NCBI GenBank assembly: GCA_949825065.1
Contig: OX463845.1
Span: forward strand, 28,023,315 to 28,087,314
Length of the DNA stretch: 64,000 nt
From: Odontocerum albicorne
Taxonomy: Eukaryota; Arthropoda; Insecta; Trichoptera; Odontoceridae
Direction: 5' to 3'
The translations under genes were made by a program, and so were the position numbers. Under the pieces are notes generated by a model. It was not told the origin of the DNA, did not search any database, and was given only the letters and a program-made list of their open reading frames with translations. Shown here one piece after another: positions 23,210 through 35,099 of the stretch (within the stretch, counting starts at the first letter, position 1; each line of letters opens with the position of its first letter).

Positions 23210-23650
23210 CTCATAAGCAATATGCTTATTTCACATCCACGATATACAATGAAACACCAAATTCATTAAAAGTAAAAAGTTGCAAAAAAATCAGACAGAA
23301 AACCAGAACGTGGTTGTTGTCATGATCTGCGGGAGTAGTAAATTATAGCAGTGTCATCTTTTAAATAATATATATGTTTTTGTTATATGTATGGAGGAGA
23401 TTGTGAGATCGGCTGTTCATTTCTTCAAATTAATGCAGTTCGTCAAAGGTCGATTCACGTTACACAAGTTCATTGTTTGGTATCTCAACTTTATGGGACT
23501 TTTAAGTAAAGCATTTAAATGATAATAAACAATCAGTAAAAAATATGTATATTTTTTCATATACACTTATATCATCAGTAAGATACAAAAAAGCCTTGCT
23601 GGGGACAACAAATTATAAGCAAGAAATCTAGAACCATATAATTTGTTTAC
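23210..23650 (+). repeat. Old, broken copy of the 0.5-kb repeat family R480
   Basis: Matches the region upstream of and within 41610-42150: ATATGCTTATTT, ATACAATG, AACGTGGTTGTT near the left, and TCAGTAAGATACAAAAAAGC, CTTGCTGGGGACAACAAAT at 23574-23610. More diverged than the two good copies at 30909 and 41757. Confidence 0.55.
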
Positions 23651-24232
23651 ATCTACTTTAAAAAATTTCATGTTTTTAATTTACTATCAATATTTATATT
23701 TTATAAAATAGATACTTGTACTTGTAATATAAATAAATAAAAAAACGTTAATTTGTATTCAAGAGATTACCGCTTCATTTTAGATTTAAAAGAATATAAT
23801 TTCAAACACCACATACGTATAAAATATAATGAAGGTCAGAAAATTACTAATATTCTTACATGTATAACAAAATAATTGTTACATGAAAAATACAAAGCAG
23901 GAATAATTTCCTTTATAAAATACACAAATATAAAACATTATAAAATCAATAAAAAAATATTATCACACGTATAATATAAAATCGATAAATATAACGGTAT
24001 CATCTTGGTACAGTTATTTTGTTATTATTACAATTTTTGGAACATTAACTTGGGCTGTAAAGATAAATGAATTGTGAAAATGGGCAATAAATATAAAACA
24101 CGTTATTCAGTGATTTGGAACAGCCGAAAATTAAGATTTTTTCAATTTTATTCCTGATAATACTGTTCTTTTTATATTATAAAGTGTTCGAAAATTACGA
24201 TATTGACTATTGTATATGTATATTAATTTAAC

Positions 24233-24510
24233 ACTTCATTTTCAAACAATCTGGCGGAGCTATTGGCAGGTGGCAATCTCTTTCAACCAGACAAAAATAA
24301 ATAAAGGAGTTACACTGTCGCAAAAGCTATTCAAATGATTATTTGCCTTTACAAAGTTTATGAACAATACACATAGTAAAAGTAAAATTGAGATATCATC
24401 AATCAAAGGAAAATTAAAGGATGGTGGAGAGGAAAGAAAACTCAGGAATGAAACACGTTATATTATTGATATGAAATTAAGAGGTTTTCAGTCGTTTCTA
24501 AAAGTAAATG
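24233..24510 (-). repeat. CR1-like LINE 3' end
   Basis: Aligns throughout with 14700-15030: AATCTGGCGG, GGCAGGTGGCAATCTCTTTC, GAGATATCAT, GGATGGTGGAGA and ATGAAACACGTTATATTA. It has only the 3' untranslated part and ends near 24510. Confidence 0.85.
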
Positions 24511-24606
24511 TATGTCGTTACCTGCTTCATGTCGGTACTTGCTTTTACTTATTTTGTTTTTGTGGAAATGAGAAGACAACAATAAAGCTTAATATTGAAT
24601 ACATTT

Positions 24607-24800
24607 CACGTCAACCTTTATGCCTTAGTTGGTAAGACGCCTATCTTCCAGCCCGGGGTTCACGGGTTCAATTCCCGCTGGAACTCAATTTAAAAAAAAC
24701 GTCCAGCCTTGTTTGCACTTCAGGTTTCTTTAAAATATTTCCGGATGGTTGAAAGTCAATAAGTCACATGGTAATAAGGCTGCAAGGTTGTGCTGGATAC
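24607..24800 (+). mobile_element. SINE-A, near full length
   Basis: tRNA-like head with A-box TGCCTTAGTTGGTAAGACGC and B-box GGTTCAATTCCCGCTGGAAC. The body is ACGTCCAGCCTTGTTTGCAC and the tail GGATGGTTGAAAGTCAA, followed by CACATGGTAATAAGGCTGCA. It directly precedes a CR1-like RT fragment in the same orientation. Confidence 0.8.
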
Positions 24801-25020
24801 AAGATATTCTATTGACTTGGGTTAGTTCAAAATTACCCTTGATTTTAGAAATTTTTCACATAACTTATTTTTCTGAAAATATTCAGCGTCTATCTGATAA
24901 CGAACTTGAGCTACGCTCAAGCCGAGCTTGTTTATTGACTTTCCCAGTTCACTGTTCTCCTTTTTTCTCGCCGTCTTTTACTGTCCATGTAGTGAACTCG
25001 AAACAAAAACTAACTAACGA
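24801..25020 (+). pseudogene. CR1-like LINE RT C-terminal fragment
   Basis: The plus frame has ILEIFHITYFSENIQRLSDN, ELELRSSRACLLTFPVHCSP and FFSPSFTVHVV. Compare the reversed copy at 14695-15560, which has YLAEIFQRLFDHGLALRSNR and DCLLTFKIHRSSSL: same region, same order. Opposite orientation to the LINE 3' end 300 bp upstream, so these are separate insertions. No start, endonuclease or palm. Confidence 0.8.
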
Positions 25021-26044
25021 CTAACTTTGTTATTTACACGTTTCAAACAGCGATTTACAAAACATATATTTTGATATTTTTAATGACTTTACATGATTTA
25101 TTTATTTCAAATCAGCCAAGTTACATATCTGATTTGATTTTCGTTATAAATAAATTTGGTATAAATGAGAAAAAATAAATCGAATATTTTTTTAATAATG
25201 TAACATTCCTTATTTTTTACTTTTGTGTTAAGAAATTAATAAATTATATTGATCGCCTCCATGTCATTTCAGACGAAATTAGTTCAATACTATATGTATA
25301 GGGCCAGCTCCTTTACAAAAGAGTCCAAGGTAAACCGGTATGTTCACTACATTTACTTTAACAAGATGACTAACACTTTGATATCCAGGATATCTTAGTG
25401 TATCACTTTTCTCAAAGAGTACACCTCTAACGTATAATTCAGTGTCGAACAATTCAGAGCTTTGAGCACCGTAACACGCAGTAGCTTAAAATGTTTTTGT
25501 GAGTTGTTGCCAAGTTAACTTACCTTAACGACAGCCATCGCTTCAAAGGTATAGCAGACTCCATCTATCAAAATAACAGCCGTAAAAGTCTTCGAACATA
25601 ACTTCGAATTTAAATCCACCCATATACCTGAAAATACTGTAAGTAGCCCCAAGTTTATGTGCCAATACTTATATTTAAAAAAATATTAACATCTTAAAGG
25701 TCCTTGAAACGTATTCTTGAGGAAAAATCCGATTTATGTAAGATAGTTAATAAATTTTTATACTCTCCAACTCGTAAATGGAACACTTAAAGACATACTC
25801 AAATCAATATCTGTCAAAATGGTGACTCACCACAGTGCATCAGTGCTAAAATTTATGTTTGTACGAGTGCTAATGCACTGTTGTTAACCAAAATGTGGTG
25901 AAAATGTAGGCACTGACAAGTATCTGTGATGTGTCGATGTATGAGATAACAAAAAATAGAATTATTAAGGATGAATATGAGCTAAATGTGAAGAAGAGCA
26001 TAGTAATGTAGTTCAAACATGTTGAATGAATGGATGACGAAAGA
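25021..26044. other. No gene recognised
   Basis: AT-rich; nothing supportable. Confidence 0.5.
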
Positions 26045-26325
26045 CTGATTAAAAACATTGTAATTAATTTTTATCAAACACTGTTTATTCCACTTTTTGT
26101 AACGGTATAACCCTACCGGTTTCAAGGCTTTCACCTCATCTTCAGGGGAGCGCAAACAAGTCTTGTTTGTGCTCCCTTGAAGATGAGGTGAACACCTTGA
26201 AACCGGTAGGGTTATACCGTTACAAAAAAAGTGGAATAAACAGTGTTTGATAAAAATAAATTACAATGTCTTTAAACCTCCACAACGTTAATGCCATAAC
26301 TATAAACAACATACTGATTAAAAAC
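26045..26325. mobile_element. Palindromic insertion with 13-bp direct repeats, Penelope-like
   Basis: The 13-mer ACTGATTAAAAAC occurs at 26045-26057 and 26313-26325, bracketing 255 bp. Most of the insert is a near-perfect inverted repeat of about 105 bp per arm (26056-26269) with almost no loop. Each arm has (C)TGAAGATGAGGTG, a short stem, TTGAAACCGGTAGG and GTTATACCGTTAC, resembling the hammerhead-bearing pseudo-LTRs of Penelope-like retroelements (recalled family knowledge). Direct repeats of this length suggest retroposition. The right side carries an extra unique 43 bp. No protein is encoded. Confidence 0.65.
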
Positions 26326-26339
26326 TTTAGAATTTAAGC

Positions 26340-26560
26340 GTGAGTAAGAGTCGCGGTAGAGGATGATCCAAAAAGTATGGTTGGACCAAGGAAATGAAAT
26401 TTGAAAAGAAAGCAAGTGAGTAAGAAAGAGAAGGAACTATACAAAAAGATTTATAGATGGGAAAGTGGCAAAGAAAGTATCTTTGGATAGGAAAATTAGT
26501 CACCATGTCGTATCAGCCTACCGTAACAGGGGAATGTCCTTAAGGTATGTATGTATAATA
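26340..26560 (+). repeat. RWFGHVERM-type LINE 3' tail, decayed
   Basis: Readable words are SRGRGxxKKYGWTKEM, then WQRKYLWIGKLVTMSYQPTV in mixed frames. These match the GRGRPKKVWLDQ and terminal segments of this LINE lineage. Weak but ordered. Confidence 0.45.
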
Positions 26561-27396
26561 TTGAAATATGAATTCAAATAATAGGCATTTATTTGACAAG
26601 ATTTTAGTATGATCAAAAAAATTGGCTAATGTTGAAAAATAATCAGATAAGCAACTAAATTGACGACATGAATTGGTCTATTTCAATATAATCTCTGAAA
26701 TATTTCATGCAATTTGTGACATTTAATTTTAAATAACATTGAAACCTCATAAAAAATAAAAAGGTTTGACATTTAATTTGAAAACGACTCTTGAACATGT
26801 CTTTATCTTATGTATGAGACTTTATCGTTGTTTCACTGTGACTGGAATATTCCCCAGTAAGAGTAAAATAAAACGCTCACAACCAGCAGTTGTAACTTTA
26901 ACGAACTTTCTCAGAAAACGGCACTCTTTTTTTCTCGAGCACTTTATCAACTGCTGTCACTTAAGGTACTTCCTTGCCATAAAAATTAAATTTGTTGGCG
27001 AGCATTGTTCACTAATAATAAATTTACACACACAGCACGTGTAAAAGCAAGGCTGATCGCCGCTAAAAAGGTTACCTCTCACGGTTCGGTAACAACCTGG
27101 TACGGAGTTAAACTTTTTATCTGTTGATCGCGACCGCTGGCACATTAATATTTCATCTGGAACCACTCGTTCAAGGGGCGTACGAGTTTTGTTGTTGGAT
27201 TTTTATGCGTATTTTTCCGCTGTGAAATATTGGATGAACGTTGTGAACTCTTCCCCACAAGACCCAATCTTCTGGCAGCTATCCCAAAATCTGTTATTTC
27301 CCCCCATATGTAGGGTTACCACGAATTTCAAATTCAATTAAGGATAACTTGATATTTGGAGGTAGTTGTATTTATCATGAAGAGTAGTGTAACATC
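26561..27396. other. No gene recognised
   Basis: 26,860-27,260 is somewhat GC-richer, but no frame resembles a known protein. Confidence 0.5.
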
Positions 27397-27627
27397 TTAT
27401 CGTTTATTTTTGTCATGACTTGAGTATGGTCGCATGCCAGGATGTAGATAACCCAAGAAAACCTTAAAGTAGAATCTAAAGGGAAGAAAGTAGAAATGAT
27501 GAGAAGAAAATGGATAAAGGAAGCGTAGAATTGTTGTAATCCCGACCCGAAACAAAACAGGGTTAAGAGAAGTAGTATTAATAGTATTATTTTCCGATAG
27601 AAGAAAATCAGTAGGCCAGATATTCAT
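27397..27627 (-). repeat. L2/CR1-like LINE 3' region fragment
   Basis: The minus strand has CTATCGGAAAATAATA, TTAACCCTGTTTTGTTTCGG and TCGGGATTACAACAATTCTA in the order seen in 29747-29925 (minus) and, more loosely, 28040-28110 (plus). The open frame here is only a by-product of composition. Confidence 0.55.
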
Positions 27628-27755
27628 GAATCACATAATTTGATGCTTATTTAACACGGACAAATCCACTTTTAATAAAAAAAATTGGGTTTCAAAGCCG
27701 TTTAAAGGTTACTTCTATTCAAGCCCCTTAAATGATAAGATGTCTTTATTATATC

Positions 27756-28317
27756 ATTCGAATCTGTGTCTGACAGATGTTCCTTTGGAGAGGAGAACTT
27801 TGAGATCGATTTCGTCTTAGAAACATTTATTGTTCTGAATCGATCCAATAGGGCGGGGTACTATAATAATGATTTTGTCTTTGCTGGTTCTGTGGCATGG
27901 AGTTGTCTTTTTCTTAGTGTTAAATATATAGGTGGCATGTGCAGTTTTAAGAAACACTTCAAGACAACGCTTTTAAGTAGATCTTATCCTACCTAATCTA
28001 TTTATGATTATTTAAAAACACTACACACATACTCCACACTTCACCTCAAGCTGTTACTATCGGAAGATCTAAGATTTCTTTGTAGTTCTTCTTTCCTTTA
28101 TACATTTTCTGCGGTTTTCTAACCAAATATGTTTTTTTTAATATGCAGAGGTGGGAAAGCTTCTAATCACAACCACTACCGTCCTAACCTTACACTTAAC
28201 ATTTGTTTACTTATATTTTTAATTTGCTAATAACAGAGGGTTCGAATCCCGATTAAGGGCGTTCTCGAGGAGAGACTGCTTCTTAATGGCGCTATATAAA
28301 TATCTTATTATTTTTAA
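27756..28317 (+). pseudogene. L2/CR1-like LINE C-terminus and 3' end
   Basis: The plus strand reads CLTDVPLERRTLRSISS, a stop, then VAWSCLFL and GGMCSFKKHFKTTLLSRSYP before the stop at about 27996. This is the usual 'pair of short motifs, then CSFKKxLKTxLF' end of an L2/CR1-like RT. The 3' untranslated part ends GGCGCTATATAAATATCTTA and TTATTTTT. GGCGCTATATAAAT plus an ATT-rich tail is a widespread 3' signature of L2-clade LINEs. The same lineage occurs at 49442-50180 (minus). Confidence 0.75.
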
Positions 28318-29599
28318 AACTTTCAATCTTTCATCGACACATGATGCATTTTTGAACGATTTATGATAGTGCTCGGTGCAATGTACAATACTTTTTGTAC
28401 TGTTTTCTGCTATTTTTGTGCTATATATTACACTTTCGTTCTATACAGAACAGCCTTGTTGCTTTATTTTTCTCGTCGTTGTTGTTATTGACTTCAGTCC
28501 ACCTTTGAAATTAGATGGATATGCAGCGATTAGTAAAATTCACATCATCGGTCTGGCGACATCTTTTATGACTGTGACGACCAACTCTCGATCCGTAGAT
28601 ATACTCGTAGCTACCTAGTCCGAAGGTATTCCACGCTTCGCTCTCTCTTACTTGAATTTAAGACCCTCAAGCCAATTTTCATCGACTGACATTCATGCAT
28701 TGCTTCACTTTTAAACTTGTCTGAATTTCTTTATTTTGAAGACTTTTATCGCTAACAGGGATTTCCAAGCAGCTTTATGCTATCTTCACTCTTTGTATTT
28801 TTGATATTTTCAAAGAAAACATAAGGTTTTATTTATTAATCAAGTATTATCTATTTCTTATATGAAATACTCGCAAATGATTGATCAAAGTTATATTTTT
28901 GGCGTCCCTAATGAAGCATGAGAATACTTGTTATGTATCTGTGTGTAAATACATTTTTCTGCTCATATATCTCATACATTATGTACACGTATGTGTTAAT
29001 AAATACATATTTGTATGGATACGAGTATACAAATATCTACAAAAGGGCCTTACTGATGTAATTTAATCGGGATCTTTGATAATCGTAAGCGAAAATTCAA
29101 AATTCACGGCTAATTTATATTGCCCTACGGTAATATTTTCATCTGCAGAATATTTGTGTTGACCCTCCTCCTATTGGTTTAGTTACTATTTGGTTTTAAT
29201 AAAACGACGACATCTGTGAACTAGTTGGTAAGATACTTGACCGTTGGGATACGAAATAAAAGTTCGAGTGTGATAAGAGAGTTCGTCTTGTAATAAAAAT
29301 TACACGTGGGCGAGTGTTGAAGTAGTTAACCCGAAGGTTCAAATAATGGGCCTGAAGATCTTTCTGCCACGCTCTATAACATTTGTTGAAGGATATCATA
29401 CGAATGTATGAATAATTGAAAAACAAATTTGAATGACACAAACACTGTTTTATGTATCCATATATTAAATAACAAAGAAAATTGTATTTGTTGTCAGCAA
29501 GAGTTTCCCTTAAAAAGAGGTTGAACCTAAAAAGAATCTTAAGGAGTCGAATAAATACTATGTCAAAGGACTGTTGCTACTAGAACCTTTAATAATTTA
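28318..29599. other. No gene; possible decayed SINE head near 29210
   Basis: Mostly unassigned. At 29212-29280 GTGAACTAGTTGGTAAGATA and AAGTTCGAGTGTGA are placed like an A-box and a B-box, but too decayed to call. Confidence 0.4.
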
Positions 29600-29935
29600 A
29601 TAACACTAAAAATAAAAAAAAGGACAATTGAATAGTGGCATTTAGAGAGCCGACTCTTCTCAAGGGCGCTATATAGATTGAGTATGCTCATACGGATTGA
29701 TCCCACATATAGATTAAACATGCTCAATTGCAGCGGCTAAGGCGTGTTCGCATGTCAGAAAACGAATTGCCAAATAAGATCTTTAAGTAGAATTTAAAGT
29801 AAATTTAAAACAAATATCAAAAGATAAGACGAGAAAAAATTGAACGAACAAGCGTATAAATGTTGCAGTCCCGACTAAAAAAATAAGGCTTAGAGATATT
29901 GTATTATTTTCTGACTTTGATGCATTTGAGGAGTG
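29600..29935 (-). repeat. L2-like LINE 3' end
   Basis: The minus strand has CAGAAAATAATACAATATCT, TAGTCGGGACTGCAACA, then ATATAGCGCCCTTGAGAAGA and a T-rich terminus. Parallel to 30600-30700 and to the sequence split by piggyBac at 47551/49442. Confidence 0.6.
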
Positions 29936-29959
29936 AAGTGAAACGTGGGCGTAAAATAA

Positions 29960-30380
29960 GACTGAAAGGATCCGAATAAATTATGTTGAAATGCATGCAT
30001 TGAGGAGAATATATGGGAGGCGGGGGATATCTGAGAAAATAAGAAATGAAATAACTAGGGAATGTGAAGTAAAGACTAAAGAAGAACACTTTGAAATGGT
30101 TGGATATGTGAACAAATGAATAAAGAATGATTAACAAACAAATATATATAGTGTAAATGTGAGTGGAAAGTGTAATAGAAAATGACCAAGAAAAGTACGT
30201 TTGAATCAAGTGAATGATATTTTTAAAGAAGAAAACGTAAAAAGGCAGAGGAAACGTAGGAATTGTATGAGATGGTATATGGATGTAGGAGAGGCCGTGT
30301 GTCGAGATAAGAATGCCTAGCGAACTGTCTTCTCTGGCAACCTCGACAAGGAAATGGCGAGATGGTATATATAAAAGTGT
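29960..30380 (+). pseudogene. RWFGHVERM-type LINE, C-terminal end
   Basis: Across frames: EMHALRRIYGRRGISEKIRN, EITRECEVKTKEEHFEMVGY, VNVSGKCNRK, VRLNQVNDIFKEENVKRQ, MDVGEAVCRDKNA and finally LATSTRKWRDGIY. The order matches 20430, 45554 (minus) and the LINE interrupted by mariner C at 62685. This region follows the RT domain; the rest is missing. Stops and shifts throughout. Confidence 0.78.
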
Positions 30381-30599
30381 TTTCTCACAAAAAATGCTGG
30401 ATAAAGACTTATTGGGCCAAGTAATGGGTAAGTCATTTACAAACCACATAATTCATTTATTTAACTTTAAAAAATCTTCTTTTGATACAAATTACAATTT
30501 GAATGCAGTTAACATGAATTAATGCTACTTCATTTTTTTTAAATCTCGAGGTGTGTATTCAGCTTCCTAGCTTATATTGATTTTTTTTTATAATAATAA

Positions 30600-30700
30600 C
30601 AAAAGAAAAGTACAATTTATACAACGCTGTTTTGAGAATAAACTCTCCTCAAAGGCGCTCTAACTGAAGACACGAACCCACTGTTATTCACAGATTTGAT
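30600..30700 (-). repeat. L2-like LINE 3' end
   Basis: The minus strand gives GTTAGAGCGCCTTTGAGGAG, AGTTTATTCTCAAAACAGCG and a tail with TTATTATTATAA. It serves as an unoccupied relative of the piggyBac insertion site at 47612/49441. Confidence 0.65.
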
Positions 30701-30784
30701 TATCTTAATCTGCCGCCATCACGTGAGGCATGTTAAAAGGATACGCGATCGTAACCAGTAGAACGTGCTTTCTTCATACTAATT

Positions 30785-30905
30785 TGTAATTTTTTGTATT
30801 GTATTATATCACACTTTTATTGTATGCTTTAAAATCTGCCTATCTACCATTCCTTTATTACAGTGAGGCATTATCTTCTAACCAATCAGCAGGAAGTAAA
30901 AGAGA
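30785..30905 (-). repeat. CR1-like LINE / SINE-A tail fragment
   Basis: The minus strand reads CTGATTGGTTAGAAGATAAT, GGCAGATTTTAAAGCATACA and ATAAAAGTGTGA, the shared terminal module. Confidence 0.6.
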
Positions 30906-30908
30906 CTT

Positions 30909-31412
30909 AGGATTTATGTGAGCTCGTGAGTGTGGGTCTGTCTCTTCTTGTTATTTTAATTTTGGATGTTTTTGTATTTGTGTTTCTGTGTGTTTTTCTT
31001 TTTTTCTTCTTTTTTTTTGTTTTGAATTTGTTCTGATTTTTATTCTTATGATTGTGTGCGGTATATTGTGGGATGAATATTTTTGGTCTTTCTGGAGTGA
31101 TAATGTGTGAGGAGTTGAGTTTCGCAAGATGTTTCCAGTTGTAGTTGAGTGTCACTGTTTGTCAGGTTGATGAGAGCGTGCAACGGGGTTTTTTTGTGTT
31201 ATCAAAAATCGGAAAGAAGTATCGATTTATTTTTTCATGCTAAATATCCTCAGTGAGATACAGGCAAAAGCCTAGTTTACTGGGGATACGACAAATGAAA
31301 GGCAACAAACCCAGATCCATTAAAATTATACGTCCAAATCAAATTACCTGTTGTTTTTTCTCAAATTGTGTATATTTCTTGTCATGTGTAATAATAAATA
31401 AATAAATAAATA
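30909..31412 (+). mobile_element. R480 repeat, copy 1
   Basis: About 0.5 kb, nearly identical to 41757-42236 from GGATTTATGTGAGCTCGTGA to TCTTGTCATGTGTAATAATA, ending in a (TAAA)n/(TAA)n tract. Both copies start at the same base, which suggests a defined 5' end, not random truncation. The A/T-rich microsatellite tail suggests a non-LTR or SINE-like mode of mobility. No protein was recognised on either strand; the left third is strongly T-rich. Confidence 0.75.
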
Positions 31413-31574
31413 AAATAAATGTATGTCTAATTGAAAGATTTCAAAAATTACCAAAAAAATAAATGTTTCAAGCGTAAGAACAGAAAGTTGTCTTAAACAA
31501 CTACAATTTCAGTTTAATTGAAATAAAATCTAGAATTAAGTGTTATTTGGAACTTATCAAATGTCACAGTCATG

Positions 31575-31720
31575 TTACACTTTCATTGTATACAATACAA
31601 CCTTACGGTGTCTGTTTAAAAAGGATTAAAATTAGATTTTTATTTTAAGCTTGTTAAAAACGTCCTGTTTGGTTGTATCAAATTACCAATACAACCGTGA
31701 TGTTGTTCTATATATAACGA
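31575..31720 (+). repeat. SINE-A related fragments
   Basis: CACTTTCATTGTATACAATA (the tail motif, reversed) is followed by AAAAAGGATTAAAATTAGAT and TTTTATTTTAAGC (the body, plus). Probably two overlapping insertions. Confidence 0.45.
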
Positions 31721-32015
31721 ATGTATAATATAGTATAACACAATTACTAAGCGTTCTTGTAGTAGCTAACAAGTGGTCTTCTACGCAATGGAAACCAACT
31801 CATACGCTAAAGATAAACATAAAGTGTGATGAAATATTACTAACAGAGACTGATATGTTAAAATATTAATAATAAAAGAACAATTTTTAAAGCGTCATTT
31901 GTACAGCAGATTTTCCTCAACATTCTGGAAATTTAAAGTGTCTATAACTGACAGATTAAAAATATCATAAAATTAATACATATACGTTGAGTATAATGAT
32001 ATAATGTATAATGAA

Positions 32016-32118
32016 GGTGCTGGCTTTGATTATAAGATAAGGTGCTGGCTTTGATTATAAGATAAGGTGCTGGCTTTGATATAAGATAAGGTGCTGGCTT
32101 TGATTATAAGATAAGGTA
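32016..32118 (+). repeat. 25-bp tandem repeat, about four units
   Basis: The unit GGTGCTGGCTTTGATTATAA plus GATAA starts at 32016, 32041, 32066 (one base short) and 32090. Nearly identical units imply recent expansion. Confidence 0.95.
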
Positions 32119-33189
32119 CTTTCCCATATCTGCATATGTTTAGAAAATATATCAATTTAAGACGAACTACAAAACAAACATTGGTAAATAGAACTTTCGA
32201 TATGTGATTGTAATATTGTACATAAAAAATAAGGTTTGAAAATTAAATCAACACAGAAGCGAAGATCACCGGAAATTTTATTTTGAACGCCATATTACCT
32301 AACAAGCTTGCTAACCGTTAGAGTACCGACGCCGACTAGTTTAAAATAAATTTTGCCATTTACGAGAATATCGTTCGTTAACGAGGATGGTCATTATGGT
32401 TACGAATTAATCCTATTGTATACAATGTAAAATCGACTGAATAAAATTAATATAATAATAGGTGATGCTGAATATATAAATGTTAATGAATGTGATTGAA
32501 ATGTATACAAAATTACTAAAAGAGATATCGTTGAAAACACATTTTATATTAACGCGTCACGATGAAACATGCTCGTTAATAAGTATCACGAGATATTTAA
32601 TTAATGCTTGAAACAATCCTTTTATGTTATAAAAAATTAACATTAAGGAAAATATATAAAAATTGATTACGTTATTTTACTAATTATGTTATATAACTCT
32701 TCACGACACCTGTTTCTTCTTTAAACTTCAAAACTATCTTCAAGTGTAATTTTTTTGTTTTGTAACGACGAATTTGAAATCATTAGGTATACACTAAGCC
32801 ATAAGCAAAAATAATAAGTTACCAAAGAAAACCAAAGGTTTGGCCCAATTTTTTTTTTGGTTTAATTTACCATACACACTTCAGATGAAACATGACATAA
32901 GTCTGATATAAGCATTGCTCTCGTAACAAGCCGGGATCAATTTACTTGAAGAGAGTCTCGAGATATGAGTTAGAAACTCGTCTCACGGGGATTAATGCAA
33001 ATAGTGAAATAAAGAAGTAATTTATTATAAAATATTCTAATATGGAGTTCAACCGATACTTTTGATTTATTAAATAATAATTATCTTAACCCTGGTTTGA
33101 TCAGCTCTAATATTGAAAGTCGAGATCGCCATGTTGGTGAATGGATGACTCCTATATCTTGTTTCGTAATAAAATATCACCTGAAGAAG
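32119..33189. other. No gene; contains one small repeat
   Basis: AT-rich. 32910-33010 is the best relative of the repeat at 16195: TTGAAGA at 32946-32952, then GAAAC at 32973-32977, and TCTCACGGGGATTAATG after it. Confidence 0.5.
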
Positions 33190-33476
33190 AACCGACTCTG
33201 TGGCCTTGTTAGTAAGACGATTTACTTTGACTCGAGGGTTTCGGGATTGATTGTCAATGGTACCAACAAATCAGAAAGTGGTTTTGTCTGTAACAATATT
33301 CCCACGCGGCGAGTTCGTGTGCGAGTATCGTTTCTTTACGTGCAGTAGTATTGCCAACACATGCAATAAGGTACTGCAAGTTCCTTGCCTACCCGTAAAC
33401 ATGGAGGCTCGATAATTGATATCAAAGATAATATAGTTTCCCGGCCACGGTCTACACTATGTTCGCATTACTCGTA
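33190..33476 (+). mobile_element. SINE-B
   Basis: tRNA-like head (GTGGCCTTGTTAGTAAGACG, TCGGGATTGATTGTCAATGG) followed by the SINE-B body: CGAGTTCGTGTGCGAGTATC, ATTGCCAACACATGCAATAA, TGCAAGTTCCTTGCCTAC and CCCGGCCACGGTCTACACTA. The body differs from SINE-A and is shared with 38788, 45245 and 52560. Confidence 0.75.
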
Positions 33477-33814
33477 CTTATTCGGTGATTTATATAATAT
33501 TATGTGAAAGAAGAACCTGATGATTGTTTTATTTTTTAATATTCTAAAAGCAGTTCATAAGTGCTACTAACTCAATTCAAATTGAATGATGAAGAGCGGA
33601 CTCAATAATGAATTGAGTAATTATGTCTTACTTCATTGACTCGATTACAAATAATAATTAAGTTAGATTTAAAATCGAATTAAATAGGTAAAGAAAACCT
33701 TACCGAAAAGTTTGAAAGTGTAGAAATAAATAAATGTTAAAAAATAATAGGCGGGAAAATGATAAAAATACCAAAGCAATTATATGAAAAGAAAAACTAA
33801 AATAAAACTAATAC

Positions 33815-34285
33815 TGAAAACGAGATCTACAACAAAGCATAGAAAATGATAAAGGAAACGAGATCTAAACGCAAAAAAGTAAACCCATAACAATAATTAT
33901 GAAGGAAAAAAATTGGAACATAGCAAAAAAGTTAAATTAATAAGAAACCTATAAAGTTAATGAACTCCACAACAAAACAAAAAAGTCAATAAAACTTAAA
34001 ATAAACTGAAAAGGAAATGAGATCTTAAACAAACCAAAAAAGGAAAATTTATATAGGAAACGAGATCTACAAAAAAGGTAAAACTAAAAAGAAATTCAGA
34101 AAGGAAACAAGATCGAAAACAAAACAAAAAAGTTAAATAAGGATACAGATAAAAAAACGAGACCTACAACAAAGCAAAAAAAAATCAAAATAAACAAATG
34201 AAGGAAACGAGATCTACAGCGAAGTAAAAAAGTAACACAAAAAAATTATGAAGGAAACCAGATCCACAATAAAGCAAAAACACAT
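33815..34285 (+). repeat. Degenerate A-rich array, period about 50 bp
   Basis: GGAAACGAGATCTACAACAA and variants recur at about 33821, 33859, 34016, 34061, 34108, 34158, 34208 and 34258. The last six are spaced 45-50 bp apart. Each is followed by AAAGCAAAAAAGT-like sequence. Strongly purine-rich on the plus strand. An old satellite-like array. Confidence 0.75.
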
Positions 34286-35099
34286 CTTAAATTATCAACA
34301 TAAATTATTCAATATTGTATGCGCTGTTCAGTGACGTTTTCCGACTCACTTTATGATCTTGTCAAATGGCTTCCTTCACACTAGCTTTTATAGAGCATTA
34401 AATTATTTTGTAAAATTTCATATCTAACAGAGAGTACAATTTTCTTGCCCCAAGGTTTCTTTTCAAGTCAAGAAAGTGATAAGATGGTGTTATATAGATT
34501 TTTCAGTAAAATTTACGAGTTTCTATAGATAATTTTTTTTATAATCTGCGATAGACACATATGCATTTTCCTAGTTTGACACCTCGTGAGGTAAGCTTAG
34601 TTTGATTTTCACAAATATATTTTTGCAGGTAGGGTACGATCGCAACTGTGCTATAAACAGGGAAGATCTGTTTACTATTTGTACTACCGCTGACGTTTGC
34701 ATTTCCCAGTTACAAGATAATTTTGGGATCGTACCCCATATGTAGGAAGTTTCATCACCTTCTTAGTTTTAATAACATTTATTATAATTTTTTGAAGACG
34801 GTTGTATTTCAGAAATAAATAATCTACATATATAATTCAGAATGAAGTAAGATTAAAAAGGCTTTATTTATGATAGGAGTGAAGGGAAGAATGTGTGGAT
34901 ATATGTTCTCTCTGCGTACACCAATAGGGGGTAGTATGATGGGCAAAAATGTTGATAATAATAAAATGTTTATTAAAATATATTTAAAAGAAAAAAAAAC
35001 TTATTTCATCTTATTATAAAAATACGCATTGGAAATACATCAAACAATTTAGGCTACAAAACCGAAAAATCTTCATTATAAAGTTAAATTCTTTTTTAA
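34286..35099. other. No gene recognised
   Basis: AT-rich; nothing assignable. Confidence 0.5.

Noticed and set aside
27397..27627. A 76-codon minus-strand frame as a protein gene
   Set aside because: Corresponds to the non-coding 3' region of L2-like LINE copies at 28040 and 29747.
29904..30449. A 181-codon minus-strand frame rich in Phe, Tyr and Ile
   Set aside because: Low-complexity reading of the antisense of a LINE tail. No start context or domain, and sister copies do not keep it open.
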